Counted from the first letter of the stretch, positions 22,422 to 32,742 are shown. The stretch is 64,000 nt of DNA from Paragorgia papillata (GCA_035771165.1 JAWNZC010000344.1:146501-210500), one strand, 5' to 3'. The notes: generated by a model not told the origin, from the letters alone. Made by a program: numbers and translations.

Positions 22422-22584
22422 CATTATTATCAGCGGTATTTCAGTTAAAGTACGTGGGCTCAGAAGATCGCTTCTGGACCTCGTCTGACCTCGTGTACAG
22501 TTTTTTGTGTTTGTGTTGAATAAAGTTTAAATATACCTGTGGAATTCCTCCTTTTTATACTATCGAACCCCGCTATTCTTTACA
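22400..22584 (+). repeat. 3' LTR of BEL/Pao 1
   Basis: 185 bp, identical to the 5' LTR except for one transition at 22498. Followed by CTAAT (target duplication). Confidence 0.95.
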
Positions 22585-22809
22585 CTAATGTTTATACCAA
22601 GATCTGGGCCAAGATGGCGCGGTCAAAAACAAAATGGCTGGGAAAATGGCCCTGGCCCATTTTCGGACTTGGACCCAGTCTTCTTTCACTCTCGGACATT
22701 TTAAAATGGCGAATATAAACTATTTTCACCTTACAAAATGAAACGGCCTGGGAACGAGGTTGCATGTTACCATACCCCCATTATGATTGTAATTTGTAAA
22801 TATATGTTG
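22585..22809. other. No gene seen; right flank of BEL/Pao 1
   Basis: Begins with the CTAAT target duplication. It contains repeated CAAAATGGC/AAAATGGC words related to 16080-16110. No coding signal. Confidence 0.5.
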
Positions 22810-22945
22810 TTTACCGGCCGGGAGGTCCGTATAGAGAAATATTTCCCGAGGTCTGCAAAAATTGCCCAAGGCCGCAGGCCGAGGGTCGTTTTTGAGATCC
22901 AGGGAAATATTTCTCTATACGGACCGACCAAAACGGTAAATAACA
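22810..22945. repeat. Palindromic MITE (GGTCCGTATAGAG family)
   Basis: GGTCCGTATAGAGAAATATTTCCC-type arms: the left arm begins at about 22810 with ACCGGCCGGGAGGTCCG, and the right arm is the reverse complement ending CGGACCGACCAAAACGGT. The arms meet around a CCGCAGGCCGAGGGTCG core. Confidence 0.75.
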
Positions 22946-23384
22946 TATTTATTTTTTTTATTAATCGTACGATTTATAATTTACATAATTAGGTAAATTA
23001 ACATAATTGAATTGCGTAATCGAGATGACATTCACGTGATATTCAAAAGTCCAAAGTTTATCGTTCGATAGTATCAAACAACTACCGACATGCAGTCTGA
23101 CAGGGAAGCTTGGAACATCTTTTGTGAAAAAACAGTCAAAACTTGAAGATCTAGTTACGAAGGGAAGTCAGAATGCAGTCCTAGTGTTTTTAAAGTTTAG
23201 TTGATAAAGATTCTTCGTCGTTCTTCTTCCGTGTCACTTGCTCATTTTTGGCTGTTCGCTTGGAAAATCGCTTTCAAAATACTCGGTTGACTGCATGGAA
23301 ATTGAATATATATTTCCTGTGGCAAGCGAAATAGTTATGAAAATCGATCAATTTTAAATGAATGACAGATTTGTTTTTGTTTTT

Positions 23385-23465
23385 AAATCCGCAGCGGTCC
23401 GGTATCGGGGTCCGTATCGTAGGATACGGGACCGCTCGCTAGCCAATCAGAGCGCGGGAATCAGA
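23385..23465. repeat. GC-rich palindromic repeat fragment
   Basis: GCGGTCCGGTATCGGGGTCC is followed by CGTATCGTAGGATACGGGACCGC, then GCTAGCCAATCAGAGCGCG. It looks like one end of another palindromic family. Surrounding sequence (22946-23563) holds no gene signal. Confidence 0.5.
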
Positions 23466-23563
23466 TGGATACCAAACCGCAAAAAAATAATGTAAGTTGT
23501 TAAAGTATGGAGAAAGGCCGGAGAGGTAACCATTAAAATTTTGACAAATCAGTGAGAAAACAA

Positions 23564-23682
23564 TAGACCACTTTCAATAGACCAATTCATCAGAATCTTT
23601 GCTTCAAAACGAGGCCAGAAAGGCTCATTAAGATGTACATAAAAGAATATTTAAACTGGTGGCCATTATGAAAGTGGTCTAT
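23564..23682. repeat. Short MITE (TAGACCACTTTCA ends)
   Basis: TAGACCACTTTCAATAGACC at the left and TGAAAGTGGTCTA at the right are inverted; about 119 bp in all. No coding capacity. Confidence 0.65.
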
Positions 23683-24517
23683 AAACACTCATATATTTTG
23701 TTAAATAATCATATTTTAAATCATTTTTTTACATTTACTTAGTTTTTGTAATTACCTGTTATGATATGAAATCCAGTAACAAACGTGGAGGAGGTAGCAG
23801 TTGGAACTGCAACCAAACGTATTCAAATAGGTACAAATCCGAACAATGTCAGAACTGTGGATCGCACATTGCCGGAAAATACACGCCCAAACCAAAGAAG
23901 CAGAGAAACGAAATTCCAGCCGCCGTAATTATAAACGAGCATATATTTTCAGTGCAAACAACTAACCGAAATGACAGATGTTTCGTGTCCAGAGATCATC
24001 GTGTATTTGCTTGAATGAACGCTGCATTCTGCGACACGAAAATCACTAATGAAGGAAAGTCTGATTGTACTGGGAAAGATTGCCGCGGAATGGCGTTTAA
24101 AGCAAAGCAGACAAAAGAAATCTATGTGCATGCACCTTCACATGCTACACTTAGTACTAACTTCTTCTGACCAACAGAGTTCTCAATCAGTGTCCTCAAT
24201 CAGTGAAAACCTTGCCCGGGATGGTCATGGAGAAACCGTACTGGAACCAGATAATCCACCTACACGAAATGAACCGATGGGACGAAGTTAATCGATACCT
24301 AAGTCGAAATCTTTAGCTGATATTAATTGATATAATGCTGCTTTTATAATGCATTTATATGATTTAGATATTAATAACCTTTTGACCGGAAAAATATGCT
24401 AATTTGGGTAATTCCATCGAGATTATCATATACAAGCCTAAATATTAAAATCGGCGCACAGCTTGTTCTGTTAATAGACATTCTAAAACAAGACAAAATA
24501 TGTTTAATTTACCTTAT

Positions 24518-24745
24518 AGCAGTACAGGACTTGTTCTTTTGATCTCGAACACACTTCGGGATTAAACTCTCGGCACCAAAATTTCTACTGAGGCAGAAGT
24601 TCGTGCTGTTTATCGCACTCAAAAACTCTTCAACAGAACTCTTCGGCGAAGCGTCTATTCGCTTCATCAGATCAGCATAAATTTCTTTTAGACATTTTTG
24701 ATCGTTTCCCGCAGACTGAACAGTATCGTAAATACTACAAGACAT
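24518..24745 (-). CDS. First exon of the hAT-like element's gene (copy 2)
   Basis: The ATG frame begins MSCSIYDTVQSAGND, contains FLSAINSTNFCLSRNFGAE, and ends just before a donor ATAAG|GTAAAT near 24518. The equivalent exon in copy 1 shares RNFG(A/T)E and a Lys-rich stretch. Downstream exons are missing with the left part of the element. Function unknown; perhaps the N-terminus of the transposase. Confidence 0.4.
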
Positions 24746-24870
24746 TGCTGTTTAAATTCTTTCTACTCTAACGTGGCACTTCGAATTGAACCTCAGTGGC
24801 CAAGCAGCGATCACAAGGGCTGGATTCGTCAGCCCTTGAGTGTATACAGCAAGATCATATCCCACGCTGC

Positions 24871-25030
24871 GAATCGGTCAAGATCGGTCAAAAAATGTGA
24901 GCAATAAGAATACGAGCCTCTGATTCCTAAATCGGTCAGAACTCCCCACAGATCGGTCAAAATTGCTGATCTCCATGGAGATGAGCATATTGACCAATCA
25001 GATGGCTAGAATCTGACTCAGATCGGTCAA
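24871..25030. repeat. Subterminal repeats GATCGGTCA in hAT-like copy 2
   Basis: Five copies of (G/A)ATCGGTCA occur at about 24872, 24883, 24931, 24951 and 25021, all in the same orientation, between the gene start and the right terminus. Spaced subterminal motifs are typical transposase-binding sites in hAT elements. Confidence 0.6.
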
Positions 25031-25568
25031 AACTCACGCGTAAGTCCGCTGTTCGTTGAGTTGATATTACTTTACAGAAACTCAGCCGCAGCATGAAACT
25101 TGATAACTGGACTACAATGGTGCCGCTGCTTGAAAATAGATAACTCATCATAACTGGACAATCATTCGAATTTTAATTAATTAACTATTTAACTCCGCAA
25201 TTTTTACGTTAGTCGCGTGACTGGTTTGACGACCCCTAGATCCGCCCCTGGGACGAACGGCTACGATAGATCTAGCGTCAAAAAGAAAGTTGCCATATGT
25301 TCTCGACGAGAGCGTAATGTGTAAAATTTCACAACTAGACGCTAATTCTTTGCTGAATGCTACATCTGGTTGGGCAGAAACTTTTATTCCAGAGAAGGAA
25401 CATTGCCAATTATGTGGCTCACCTTTATCTTCACCTGTTTTACACCAAGGTAAAAAGGGGCCATCATATCTAATAACCGAATTGAATCCTTTTAAAAAGA
25501 TTGATGTAAATGTGAAGAACTGCACGAGTTCTGGTTGCAAAACGATCCACCAGGCTGTTCCTTTCTTA

Positions 25569-25570
<2 letters not shown>

Positions 25571-25651
<81 letters not shown>
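25571..25651. repeat. (TA)n microsatellite
   Basis: About 40 TA units, immediately before the PLE terminal-repeat pair and right after the interrupted coding sequence. Confidence 0.95.
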
Positions 25652-25653
<2 letters not shown>

Positions 25654-25861
25654 AAGTATGAAGTATAGTTTTACCTTAAAGTCTTCGCTACCAGAGGTTT
25701 CACCCAAAACGGGATCATGATGAGTCGCCTGATGATCCCGTTTAGGGTGAAACCTCTGGTAGCGAAGACTTTAAGGTAAAACTATACTTCATACTTTGTA
25801 TTTTGCTCTATCTATATATGGTATTGAGCACTCTCTAACATTTCGTGAACCAAAACTCACT
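25652..25861. repeat. Inverted pair of Penelope-like terminal repeats (pLTR)
   Basis: The left arm (25652-25720, minus orientation) and right arm (25726-25861, plus orientation) are the same repeat that flanks PLE2, joined head to head at the hammerhead stem I. Shared words: ACAAAGTATGAAGTATAG and CTATACTTCATACTTTG. The right arm runs through ATTTCGTGAACCAAAACTCA to the end. Inverted terminal-repeat copies are a known Penelope arrangement. No internal PLE coding sequence lies here. Confidence 0.85.
25726..25764 (+). ncRNA. Hammerhead ribozyme motif in PLE terminal repeat
   Basis: Order 5' to 3': CGC (stem I), CTGATGA, T-CCC-GTTTA-GGG-T (stem II with an outer U-U mismatch), GAAA, ACC-TCT-GGT (stem III including the last A of GAAA), A as cleavage nucleotide (25761), GCG (stem I). 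This is a minimal type I arrangement with a GUA cleavage triplet. Very short stem III often needs dimers for activity. Confidence 0.75.
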
Positions 25862-25921
<60 letters not shown>

Positions 25922-25922
25922 C
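25862..25922. repeat. (TA)n(GT)n microsatellite
   Basis: A TA array is followed by about 24 GT units. Confidence 0.95.
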
Positions 25923-26471
25923 ACCTGCATGTATTCTGCTGTTTAACGAAATAATTAGTACGGAATAATTTGTACGAATTTTGAGCTAGGAGAATTAAAA
26001 TGTCATGCGTTTCCACCGGTGCGCTTATTCATTACAATTTGCTCACAAACGTTGAACTTTAAGTAAATCGTAAAATATACTTCTACTATGGAATGCTTAT
26101 TCAGTTGTCAGTGGTTTCTTTCTATAACGATAAGATTTATTAAATTGTTTATTAGGGACAGTGGAATTAGGGGGCAGGGCACCCCCACTTTTTTCCTTAA
26201 TTCTATTGAATGTCATTAATTCCTCAAACTGAATGTGGATATATATATCTGACCAATAAGTTAAAACGTTAGTAAACGTTTTTAATAGCAAATTATTGCA
26301 TTACTTACTACTGAGAATTTCACTGTCAATCAGATCTGTAATTAGCTTGACATAAACTTGATGGCCAAGGAATTTATGGCACAAAACGACAATTGGAAAA
26401 GCAATTTATTTTGCAATTTCTTTTTACTGACAGTCACACACGCAGGGCTGTAGCAAAAAAGAATTGCTCCA
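25923..26471. other. No gene seen
   Basis: AT-rich sequence with no coding or repeat boundary that could be supported. Confidence 0.5.
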
Positions 26472-26607
26472 AAGCGGTTTCAAAATGAAGGTAATGATAT
26501 TTCAGACTGATCTTAGATTTTCAAAATTTTCTCGGGAGCAAGCGGTTTCAAAATGAAGGTAATGATATTTCAGACTGATCTTAGATTTTCAAAATTTTCC
26601 CGGGAGC
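26472..26607. repeat. 68-bp tandem duplication (two units)
   Basis: Two copies of a unit starting AAGCGGTTTCAAAATGAAGG and ending CGGGAGC (26472-26539, 26540-26607), differing at one base. A recent local duplication. Confidence 0.9.
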
Positions 26608-26780
26608 ATGCCCACTGACCCCCCAAACTCCACTCAATCTTTGTCTGTAACATACAAAGTAAGTTGTTTATACAAGTATTACAGTCTACCATGCACGAAG
26701 TGCATGATAACTATCAGTTCAAATTGTTTCTGTTACGGATGGTCAGTTGCGGTTTGATACCAAATGACTTATCCAATCTA

Positions 26781-27361
26781 CAATCAGTGACAAAATACCT
26801 TGGAACATCTCGCATTGTTGGTACTTACCTAATATTTCTTTCAATTATTTTGGTAGTACATTATATCCCTCCCTCTCCCTCCCTATTCAATGTTGAATTT
26901 AAAGTAAGGAACTCAGTGAGCGTTGAAACTAACACCTAAAGAGTCACCAACATTGAACAGGGGGGCCGGGGGATAATTGGAGCGGAAAGTATTGTCCTTT
27001 AGGTTGAAGTGTCCCAACACTTTTGTCACTGATTGTCTGCGAAAACATTTTTAGTTCATAAAATAAACGTAGTTACCTAGTCAGTTATTTTTCTAAAAAT
27101 AGTTATATTTGACAAAGATGTTCACAATTTATTGTTAACAAAATTGTTGTGGGCATTTTCAAGCTATTAAATAGGCAGTTTTGTTGTTTTAAAGTCAGTT
27201 TACTGCTCAAGGCGTCTTTGCACGTATTATGCAAAAAGATTTCGGCTAAAATAGGTGCGTTATCAGCAATGCAATTAAAAATGCTCGATTTACCTAAAAC
27301 GAAGTTTTAATATATTTACAATCACTCGATTGCGCATTTATTTATGTAGATGTAGAGTATA
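26781..27361. repeat. Dispersed repeat family R, copy a (contains a MITE)
   Basis: Matches copy b (30381-30961) almost base for base over about 580 bp. Its first 257 bp (26781-27037) form a MITE-like unit with inverted ends CAATCAGTGACAAAA and rc of TTTTGTCACTGATTG. The right boundary is TGTAGAGTATA, shared with copy b; the left flank differs. Confidence 0.85.
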
Positions 27362-28036
27362 GGCGGGGGTACACATGAAAATAGGCTGTATTTTCAAATA
27401 ACTGTAATATCTACAATATTTACAATAACAATATAAAACTATATATTGGATGAAAGCTTATGATTCACAGATTCTGAAAATCATGATCATTTTTTCCAAA
27501 AGTTGTTTGTAACCCAACACCGGCCGAGTAAGTTGGACACATGCTGTGCAAAACCAAGGCATGAATGAGAAAAGATATCTGGTTGTAAATTGCCAGAATT
27601 GTTAAAGTTATTGCAGTTCTAGGTAGTATAGGCATCATTGTCCGGGATGAGCATAGAACTTTTTTGTGTGATAAAAATAGCGGCCACAGCAGCACTTCAA
27701 ATTTCACATACGTTTTACGGGGAACATATTCTACAATAAATTTACTTCTACACAAGATATGAAAAAGTTCTATGCTCATCCCACAAAACACCAATGGGAG
27801 AAAAAGCACAGAAAATTTCAGCTCATTTGATTAAATACTTTATGAGATATCCTTTCTCAACCGCAGAAAATCCGCGTTTCTAGAAAATCGACTTTAAAGT
27901 TAGTGAACAACATTAAAAGTCAATAAATATAGTTTATATTGTAATTCATGTGGCATTTGGAAACTAAAAGTTATCCCAGCTAATCAAAGCCTCCTGGTTC
28001 ATAAGTAACCCCTTCAGCTTCTCTCAGAGCTTCTTC
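27362..28036. other. No gene seen
   Basis: Holds a weak inverted pair (GATGAGCATAGAACTTTTT near 27639; AAAAAGTTCTATGCTCATC near 27761). Otherwise unassigned AT-rich sequence. Confidence 0.5.
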
Positions 28037-30108
28037 TCAATGGGTTTTTCTGAGTTGCTCCACCTGCCGCCTCCTTTTCTGTTTTTCACCAATCTGGTGG
28101 TCTGACTTCCTGACACGTTTCTTGTCTTTTAAAAATGATGCTCTTCTTGTGAACTCACCTGCTGGTATAAGGAGTCGTTGCATGACTCTCTCTCTACTTG
28201 CTGCACCACTATGAAAGTGGCACACAGCAGATGCAACAGCACATCGTACCACCTTCACTCCATGGTGTTTATGTTTGGGACACTGAGCCCACACCAACGA
28301 ATTGATACACTCATTATTATTTTGAGTTTTACCACGAACACATCTTTCCAGCAGCTTGGAGTCACTGAGAGTCATAAATGTTGGCTGCAATAGCTCCAGA
28401 AAAACATGTGGCAAACAGTCATCTCCTTTGAACATAGTTGTTCCCAATGCAAGATCTTGCTGGCATTTGCACCAAGAGTCTTCCCCACGAGGACAAAAAC
28501 GATGCTGCTTTGCAGGGTCTTTGGATTTAATAGAGTGGTGTAAAAGGGCAATTATGTTCTTTTTCATCGTGTAAGCAGCAACTGAAACATCTTTGTCAGT
28601 TGGATTTGCTGTAGACAGGGTATTTTGCCGTATTGCTAAGCCATAATACCGTTGAATCTGTTTGATTTTTCCTTTGGTGAGTCGACCACATCCTCCAACT
28701 GTCTTCCCATCAGCAAGTTTGCCTTTTGTTGTAGCCTTTAATTTCAGGAGATGCTTTCCCATTCTTTTTTGAACATGGCCAACACAATCCAGCTTCTCCA
28801 CTTTGATCCCGTCATATGCATCCTCAACGGCACTGAAGGCTTTGCTGTCACCATCAGATACCATCCACCTGTATCTGATGTTATGTAGTGCAAGTGACCT
28901 GTTCCATAGTATTTCAGCACCTTCCACTTCCATAGCTGGGGAACTACCATTAAAATTTATGTCACATTCACCAGAAAAGACATGTTCAATTTCCCACTCT
29001 TCGAATTCTTCATCAGACTTCCACTGTGTGTTCTTTAAGCCGCACCACTGACATGATTTTTAAATTACATGGTAATCCAGAACTTCCCCAGTGTCCACAG
29101 ATATAGCAAACACAACTCCAGTAAGAGATGTAAAGCCTCTTTTCGCCCAGGTACCATCAAAGCTGACCCCAACATCCACAACAGAATCCTTGTCTTCGCA
29201 ACCGTTTTCTTTTAAAATAAACTCTCGGAGCCTTTGTGCAGCCTGCTTCATTTCTTGTTTTGCCTCTACCTCAAGAGCATTTACAATTGTATCTAAATGT
29301 TGATAGTAGGCTGTCTTACTTATACAAGGCATATTCATAATACTGCAGAATGTTACCAGACTTTCGTAGCCACCACCAGTCTCTATTGAATGGTACACTG
29401 CACGGCGGTTCACATCAGCAGAATTACCTCTTGCTGTTATGGAAGAAGATGTCTCCAAACCAGACTGCTCTTCGCATGAAGAGCAGCTAGCTGAGAGGCA
29501 AGCCATCAGGCCTCGTCTTGCAGTCATATTTTCCTGGATAATCAAGCTGCCTAAAAATTAATTAAAGGTCATTATTGGGAAGACTAAGCATAGCATATGG
29601 TTATGCTCTATACAATGGAATGCTGTTTAATGAGAAAAACATGCAAGTGTATACAACTAAAATAAGTAAAATGTCTTCACAATAAATGGGGGAATAGCTG
29701 TTTAGATTACAGCCAGTCAGAAATTCATATATAGCATTTCTAGTAAACATAACATGATGACCACGTGTTGAACATCACAAACTTTCTTACCTTCATCACA
29801 AACATGTGCTTCTGAGATTGAAGCTGAATAAGACGATAGCCTTTCCCTTCATACTCTATGGGCTGATCAGGCATTTCATTGGAATCTGGCAGGTTTAATT
29901 TTCGCCTGGATGCACCAACAAGTGGTTTCTGAGCGGAAGTTTTCGACAAATCAGGCTCTTGGGACGTTTCTCCCGAGACGACACAATCCTCGTCATTTCA
30001 TTCAATCAAATCAATGTCGATCGGACTTTTGGCGTATTTTTGCTCTCCAGCAAACGGATTCCCTTTTCTCTTCTTCCTATACACGGTTCTCTTCTTTTGT
30101 CCAACCAT
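28037..30108 (-). pseudogene. Mutator-like transposase gene, interrupted by stops
   Basis: Probable start ATG at 30108 (MVGQKKRTVYRKK), a basic N-terminus, in-frame TGA at 29998-30000, and exon end at 29791 with donor GAAG|GTAAGA. The next exon begins at 29550 after TTTTTAG. It contains SFDGTWAKRGFTSLTGVV, the start of a Mutator-like transposase domain, an in-frame TAA at 29060-29062, then in the same frame KSCQWCG, MVSDGDSKAF, KLDCVGHVQKRMGK and a basic C-terminus (KKRVRKSDHQ). Asp in FDGTW and SDGDS are candidate catalytic residues. The exon phases as read do not match (0 against 1), so a small indel or an unseen exon is likely. Recognised as a Mutator-like (PF20700-type) family from motifs only. 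Confidence 0.7.
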
Positions 30109-30249
30109 GGCAGCAAAAAATAAACCAAGCAAGCACACTTTCTCCTCGAAATGTAAAATTTTTTGAGAGCTTCGAATCGAAAGTGCTTTGAAACGAGCCC
30201 ACAAAGCTTCAGATCAGTGTTTTGTAGCGTCTGTATTTATCATGCAAAA

Positions 30250-30961
30250 CTTTGAATTTTGGACAGAAATAGTTTATTTAGTCTACTATAACATTGCTTT
30301 AGCTTTCTTGGCTTTAAAGTACGCTCCTAAGTTGGCTGTAACGGCATTTTTTACAATATAAAGAAAATAGCTTTTCAAACAATCAGTGACAAAATACCTT
30401 GGGACATCTCGCATTGTTTGGTACTTACCTAATATTTCTTTCAATTATTTTGGTAGTAAATTATATCCCTCCCTCCCCCTCCCTATTCAATGTTGAATTT
30501 AAAGTAAGGAACTCAGTGAGCGTTGAAACTAACGCCTAAAGAGTCGCCAACATTGAACAGGGGGGCCGGGGGATAATTGGAGCGGAAAATATTGTCCTTT
30601 AGGTTGAAGTGTCCCAACACTTGTGTCACTGATTGTCTGCGAAAACATTTTTAGTTCATAAAATAAACCTAGTTACCTAGTCAGTTATTTTTCTAAAAAT
30701 AGTTATATTTGACAAAGATGTTCACAATTTATTGTTAACAAAATTGTTATGGGCATTTTCAAGCTATTAAATAGGCAGTTTTGTTGTTTTAAAGTCAGCT
30801 TACTGCTCAAGGCGTCTTTCCACGTATTATGCAAAAAGATTTCGGCTAAAATAGGTGCGTTATCAGCAATGCAATTAAAAATGCTCGATTTACCTAAAAC
30901 GAAGTTTTAATATATTTACAATCACTCGATTGCGCATTTATTTATGTATGTGTAGAGTATA
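30250..30961. repeat. Dispersed repeat family R, copy b (longest)
   Basis: Includes an upstream block (30250-30380: ACAGAAATAGTTTATTTAGT and following) shared with copy c, the CAATCAGTGAC MITE unit (30381-30637), and the downstream block shared with copy a. Together with copy a it forms direct repeats on either side of the Mutator-like gene. Confidence 0.85.
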
Positions 30962-31423
30962 ACTTGTGCAATATCACTCTTCAACTAACGGGCGTCGCGT
31001 TAAACGAGAATTAAAACGTGTTTAATTTATCCAGTTGCGCAATCTTTAACGGGTTCTGCGCAGGTATTAACAATAACGCTATTTGAGGTAGGGACCTTTT
31101 ATTATTTTAACAATTGCTGTAGAACGTACGCGTACTTTAATTTCAGCACAAAAACAATATTAGAGAAGTGATACTAGGTCTAAAAATCCGAAATTCTAAA
31201 CGCCTACCAATGTCTGTTGATGGCACGAAAGGGACAAAACATATTGAAACTTGTTCTAGGTTTTCATTAGCAACCATATTACGTACAACATTACTAATAC
31301 ATACTAAGGTAAAACGCGAAATATTTGCGGAAAATTATTAGAGAGATATAATGTAATACAACACTTGTACGGTTGTCATGACAAATATCACCACGTCCAG
31401 GGTTCTCACCAACGGTTCTCATA
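30962..31423. other. No gene seen
   Basis: AT-rich sequence. It contains CCGTTAAAGATTGCGCAA-like words but no supported feature. Confidence 0.4.
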
Positions 31424-31565
31424 GGCCTACTCTGGGATCTTAACTCGCCCTATCTCGCCTTAACTCGCAACTAAAAATTGGCTGAATTTCACTTAAATCG
31501 CCCTATATCGCCTTAACTCGCACTAACTCGCAACCCAAAAAGATTGAAATTCTGTAAACTCGCAA
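31424..31565. repeat. CTTAACTCGC short-repeat array, copy 1
   Basis: Begins GGCCTACTCTGGGATCTTAA and then has repeated (C)TTAACTCGCC/CTATCTCGCC words. The inverse copy at 54186-54332 ends with the same GATCCCAGAGTAGGCC, so both are copies of one dispersed family in opposite orientation. Confidence 0.75.
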
Positions 31566-32302
31566 CATAAATATTTGTTAATTTCTTAAATGTATTACAC
31601 TGTACTGTAGCTCAATATACACTGTAAGCCAGATACTACCAATCTTGTTCTTATTCCCCTATTTTGAACCAATACCAATCAAGTTCACTTACTATTATGT
31701 ACCTACCAACCTCATACACAGGGTTGTATCTCTGTTCTCCACCTCCACAGAAAGCAGAGGTACAGTAAGACACTGGGTACAAAATTGTGTGACTGTGTGA
31801 TGTAGTGTGCTACTATAAATCACTATACTATTAAGTTAAGTTACATTCATGTTTAGCGATAAAACAATATTTCCTTGGCTGTGTTTTCTCAATCTCTTAT
31901 AAACATGACATAAATGTTGGGTGAACAGACACAATTTTAAATTTATGACGGGAAGGTGAATGACTTGAAATCATTCTTTTTTTAAGTTAAACCAACATCA
32001 CTGAATGTTTATACTACCACAGAGTCATATTAATCTGACATCGTATTTCTTTTATGAAATTACATAATAAACAACTGTGTTTAACAGCATCTTAAAAAAA
32101 TACTTCACAGCTGCAGGGAGCATCGTTGAAAATGAATATTCATTAATACTATTTCTGCCATTTTTGAAACATGCAAACAATGCCAAACATTCAACACTAG
32201 TTAGTAGTGCTGCTTGGCTGCCGCAGAAGCAGTGAGAAGACATAATGACGGCCTCTATGGTACTAGTAGTAGCAGCACAGTTAATAAACTTCTCTGACTG
32301 CT
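31566..32302. other. No gene seen; left flank of the CACTA-like element
   Basis: Unassigned sequence ending in GCT (32300-32302), the left target duplication. A short + strand frame at 32245 is not supported. Confidence 0.5.
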
Positions 32303-32639
32303 CACGGTGGTCGGTTGCTATGGAATTTCCTCCCGCATTTTCATGTGATCACGTGACCAATATGGATCCTGCCCAAACCCATGACCGAATGTTTTACTAC
32401 GCACCTTTTAAAAACCTGTATAGTACTTTAATTCTTGGCTAGATTGTTAATATTAGTGTCTGATTTGCAAGTAAATATACCATAGGAAGCTGCGCAGTGT
32501 TTATTTTGCTACGTACGTGCGAACATAACAGACTATTTGCGGATAAACAGGTCTTATTCTGGGGCTAGTTGGGACTTTCACAGGGTCCTGTGAGGACCAC
32601 AATTTACCGTTAAGGGGTCCCTTAGTGGAGGAATTGTAA

Positions 32640-32680
32640 ATAAAACGTTTTGACTTTTATACGCCCCCCCCCCCTCCCAT
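32640..32680. repeat. C-rich homopolymer tract
   Basis: A run of about 13 C residues in ACGCCCCCC...CTCCC, a short low-complexity tract inside the CACTA-like element upstream of its + strand gene. Confidence 0.8.
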
Positions 32681-32742
32681 AGTCTTTCAAAGGATTTGCA
32701 CAATCCGCGGAAAAGTCAACAAACGTACATATTTTCGTAAAT

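Larger units (their letters stand above)
16604..22584 (+). mobile_element. BEL/Pao LTR retrotransposon 1 (5981 bp, defective)
   Basis: Two 185-bp direct LTRs beginning TGTCGAG and ending TTTACA are flanked by the perfect 5-bp duplication CTAAT (16599-16603; 22585-22589). Gene order is Gag (DUF1759 type, zinc knuckles), aspartic protease, RT, RNase H, integrase, DUF5641, all on the + strand. A purine-rich stretch (CGGAGGA) lies right before the 3' LTR. The LTRs differ at one base (T at 16702, C at 22498), so insertion was recent, yet the reading frame holds several frameshifts and stops and the RT catalytic motif is YVDN. It was probably copied in trans, or the indels are assembly error. Confidence 0.95.
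24288..25250 (-). mobile_element. hAT-like DNA transposon, copy 2 (about 963 bp, left end lost)
   Basis: The right end ATCCGCCCCTG matches copy 1 (10789), with GTTAGTCGCGTGACTGGTTTGAC just inside against TTAGTCGTATGACTTATTTGAC in copy 1. GGACGAA flanks both sides (24280-24286; 25251-25257), a 7-8-bp duplication consistent with hAT. The left terminus lacks the CAGGGGCGG inverted repeat, so that end was probably deleted after insertion. It interrupts a + strand exon. Confidence 0.6.
23766..25572 (+). pseudogene. Cys-rich protein gene of unknown function, split by a transposon
   Basis: The first part (23766-24286) contains SEQCQNCGSHIAGKYTPKP and DDRCF-like NDRCFVSRD, then an in-frame TGA (24012-24014) and CDTKITNEGKSDCTGKDC. 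After a frame change it continues to NPPTRNEPMGR. The second part starts at 25251 and contains HCQLCGSPLSSPVLHQ and CTSSGCKTIHQ. Removing 24288-25250 and one copy of the GGACGAA duplication joins the two parts in the same frame, so the transposon cut a continuous exon. The paired CxxC motifs suggest zinc binding. It ends in (TA)n and PLE terminal repeats. I recall similar repeated cnidarian proteins but no function. Confidence 0.5.

Noticed and set aside
25492..25720. Reading frames on both strands with long Ile-Tyr repeats
   Set aside because: They are translations of the (TA)n microsatellite, not proteins.
26781..30961. Interpreting the 580-bp direct repeats as LTRs of the Mutator-like gene
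   Set aside because: No TG...CA ends, no target duplication, no retroelement proteins, and a third copy occurs alone at 54799.
32245..32442. Short + strand frame across the left end of the CACTA-like element
   Set aside because: It spans a transposon terminus and has no motif.
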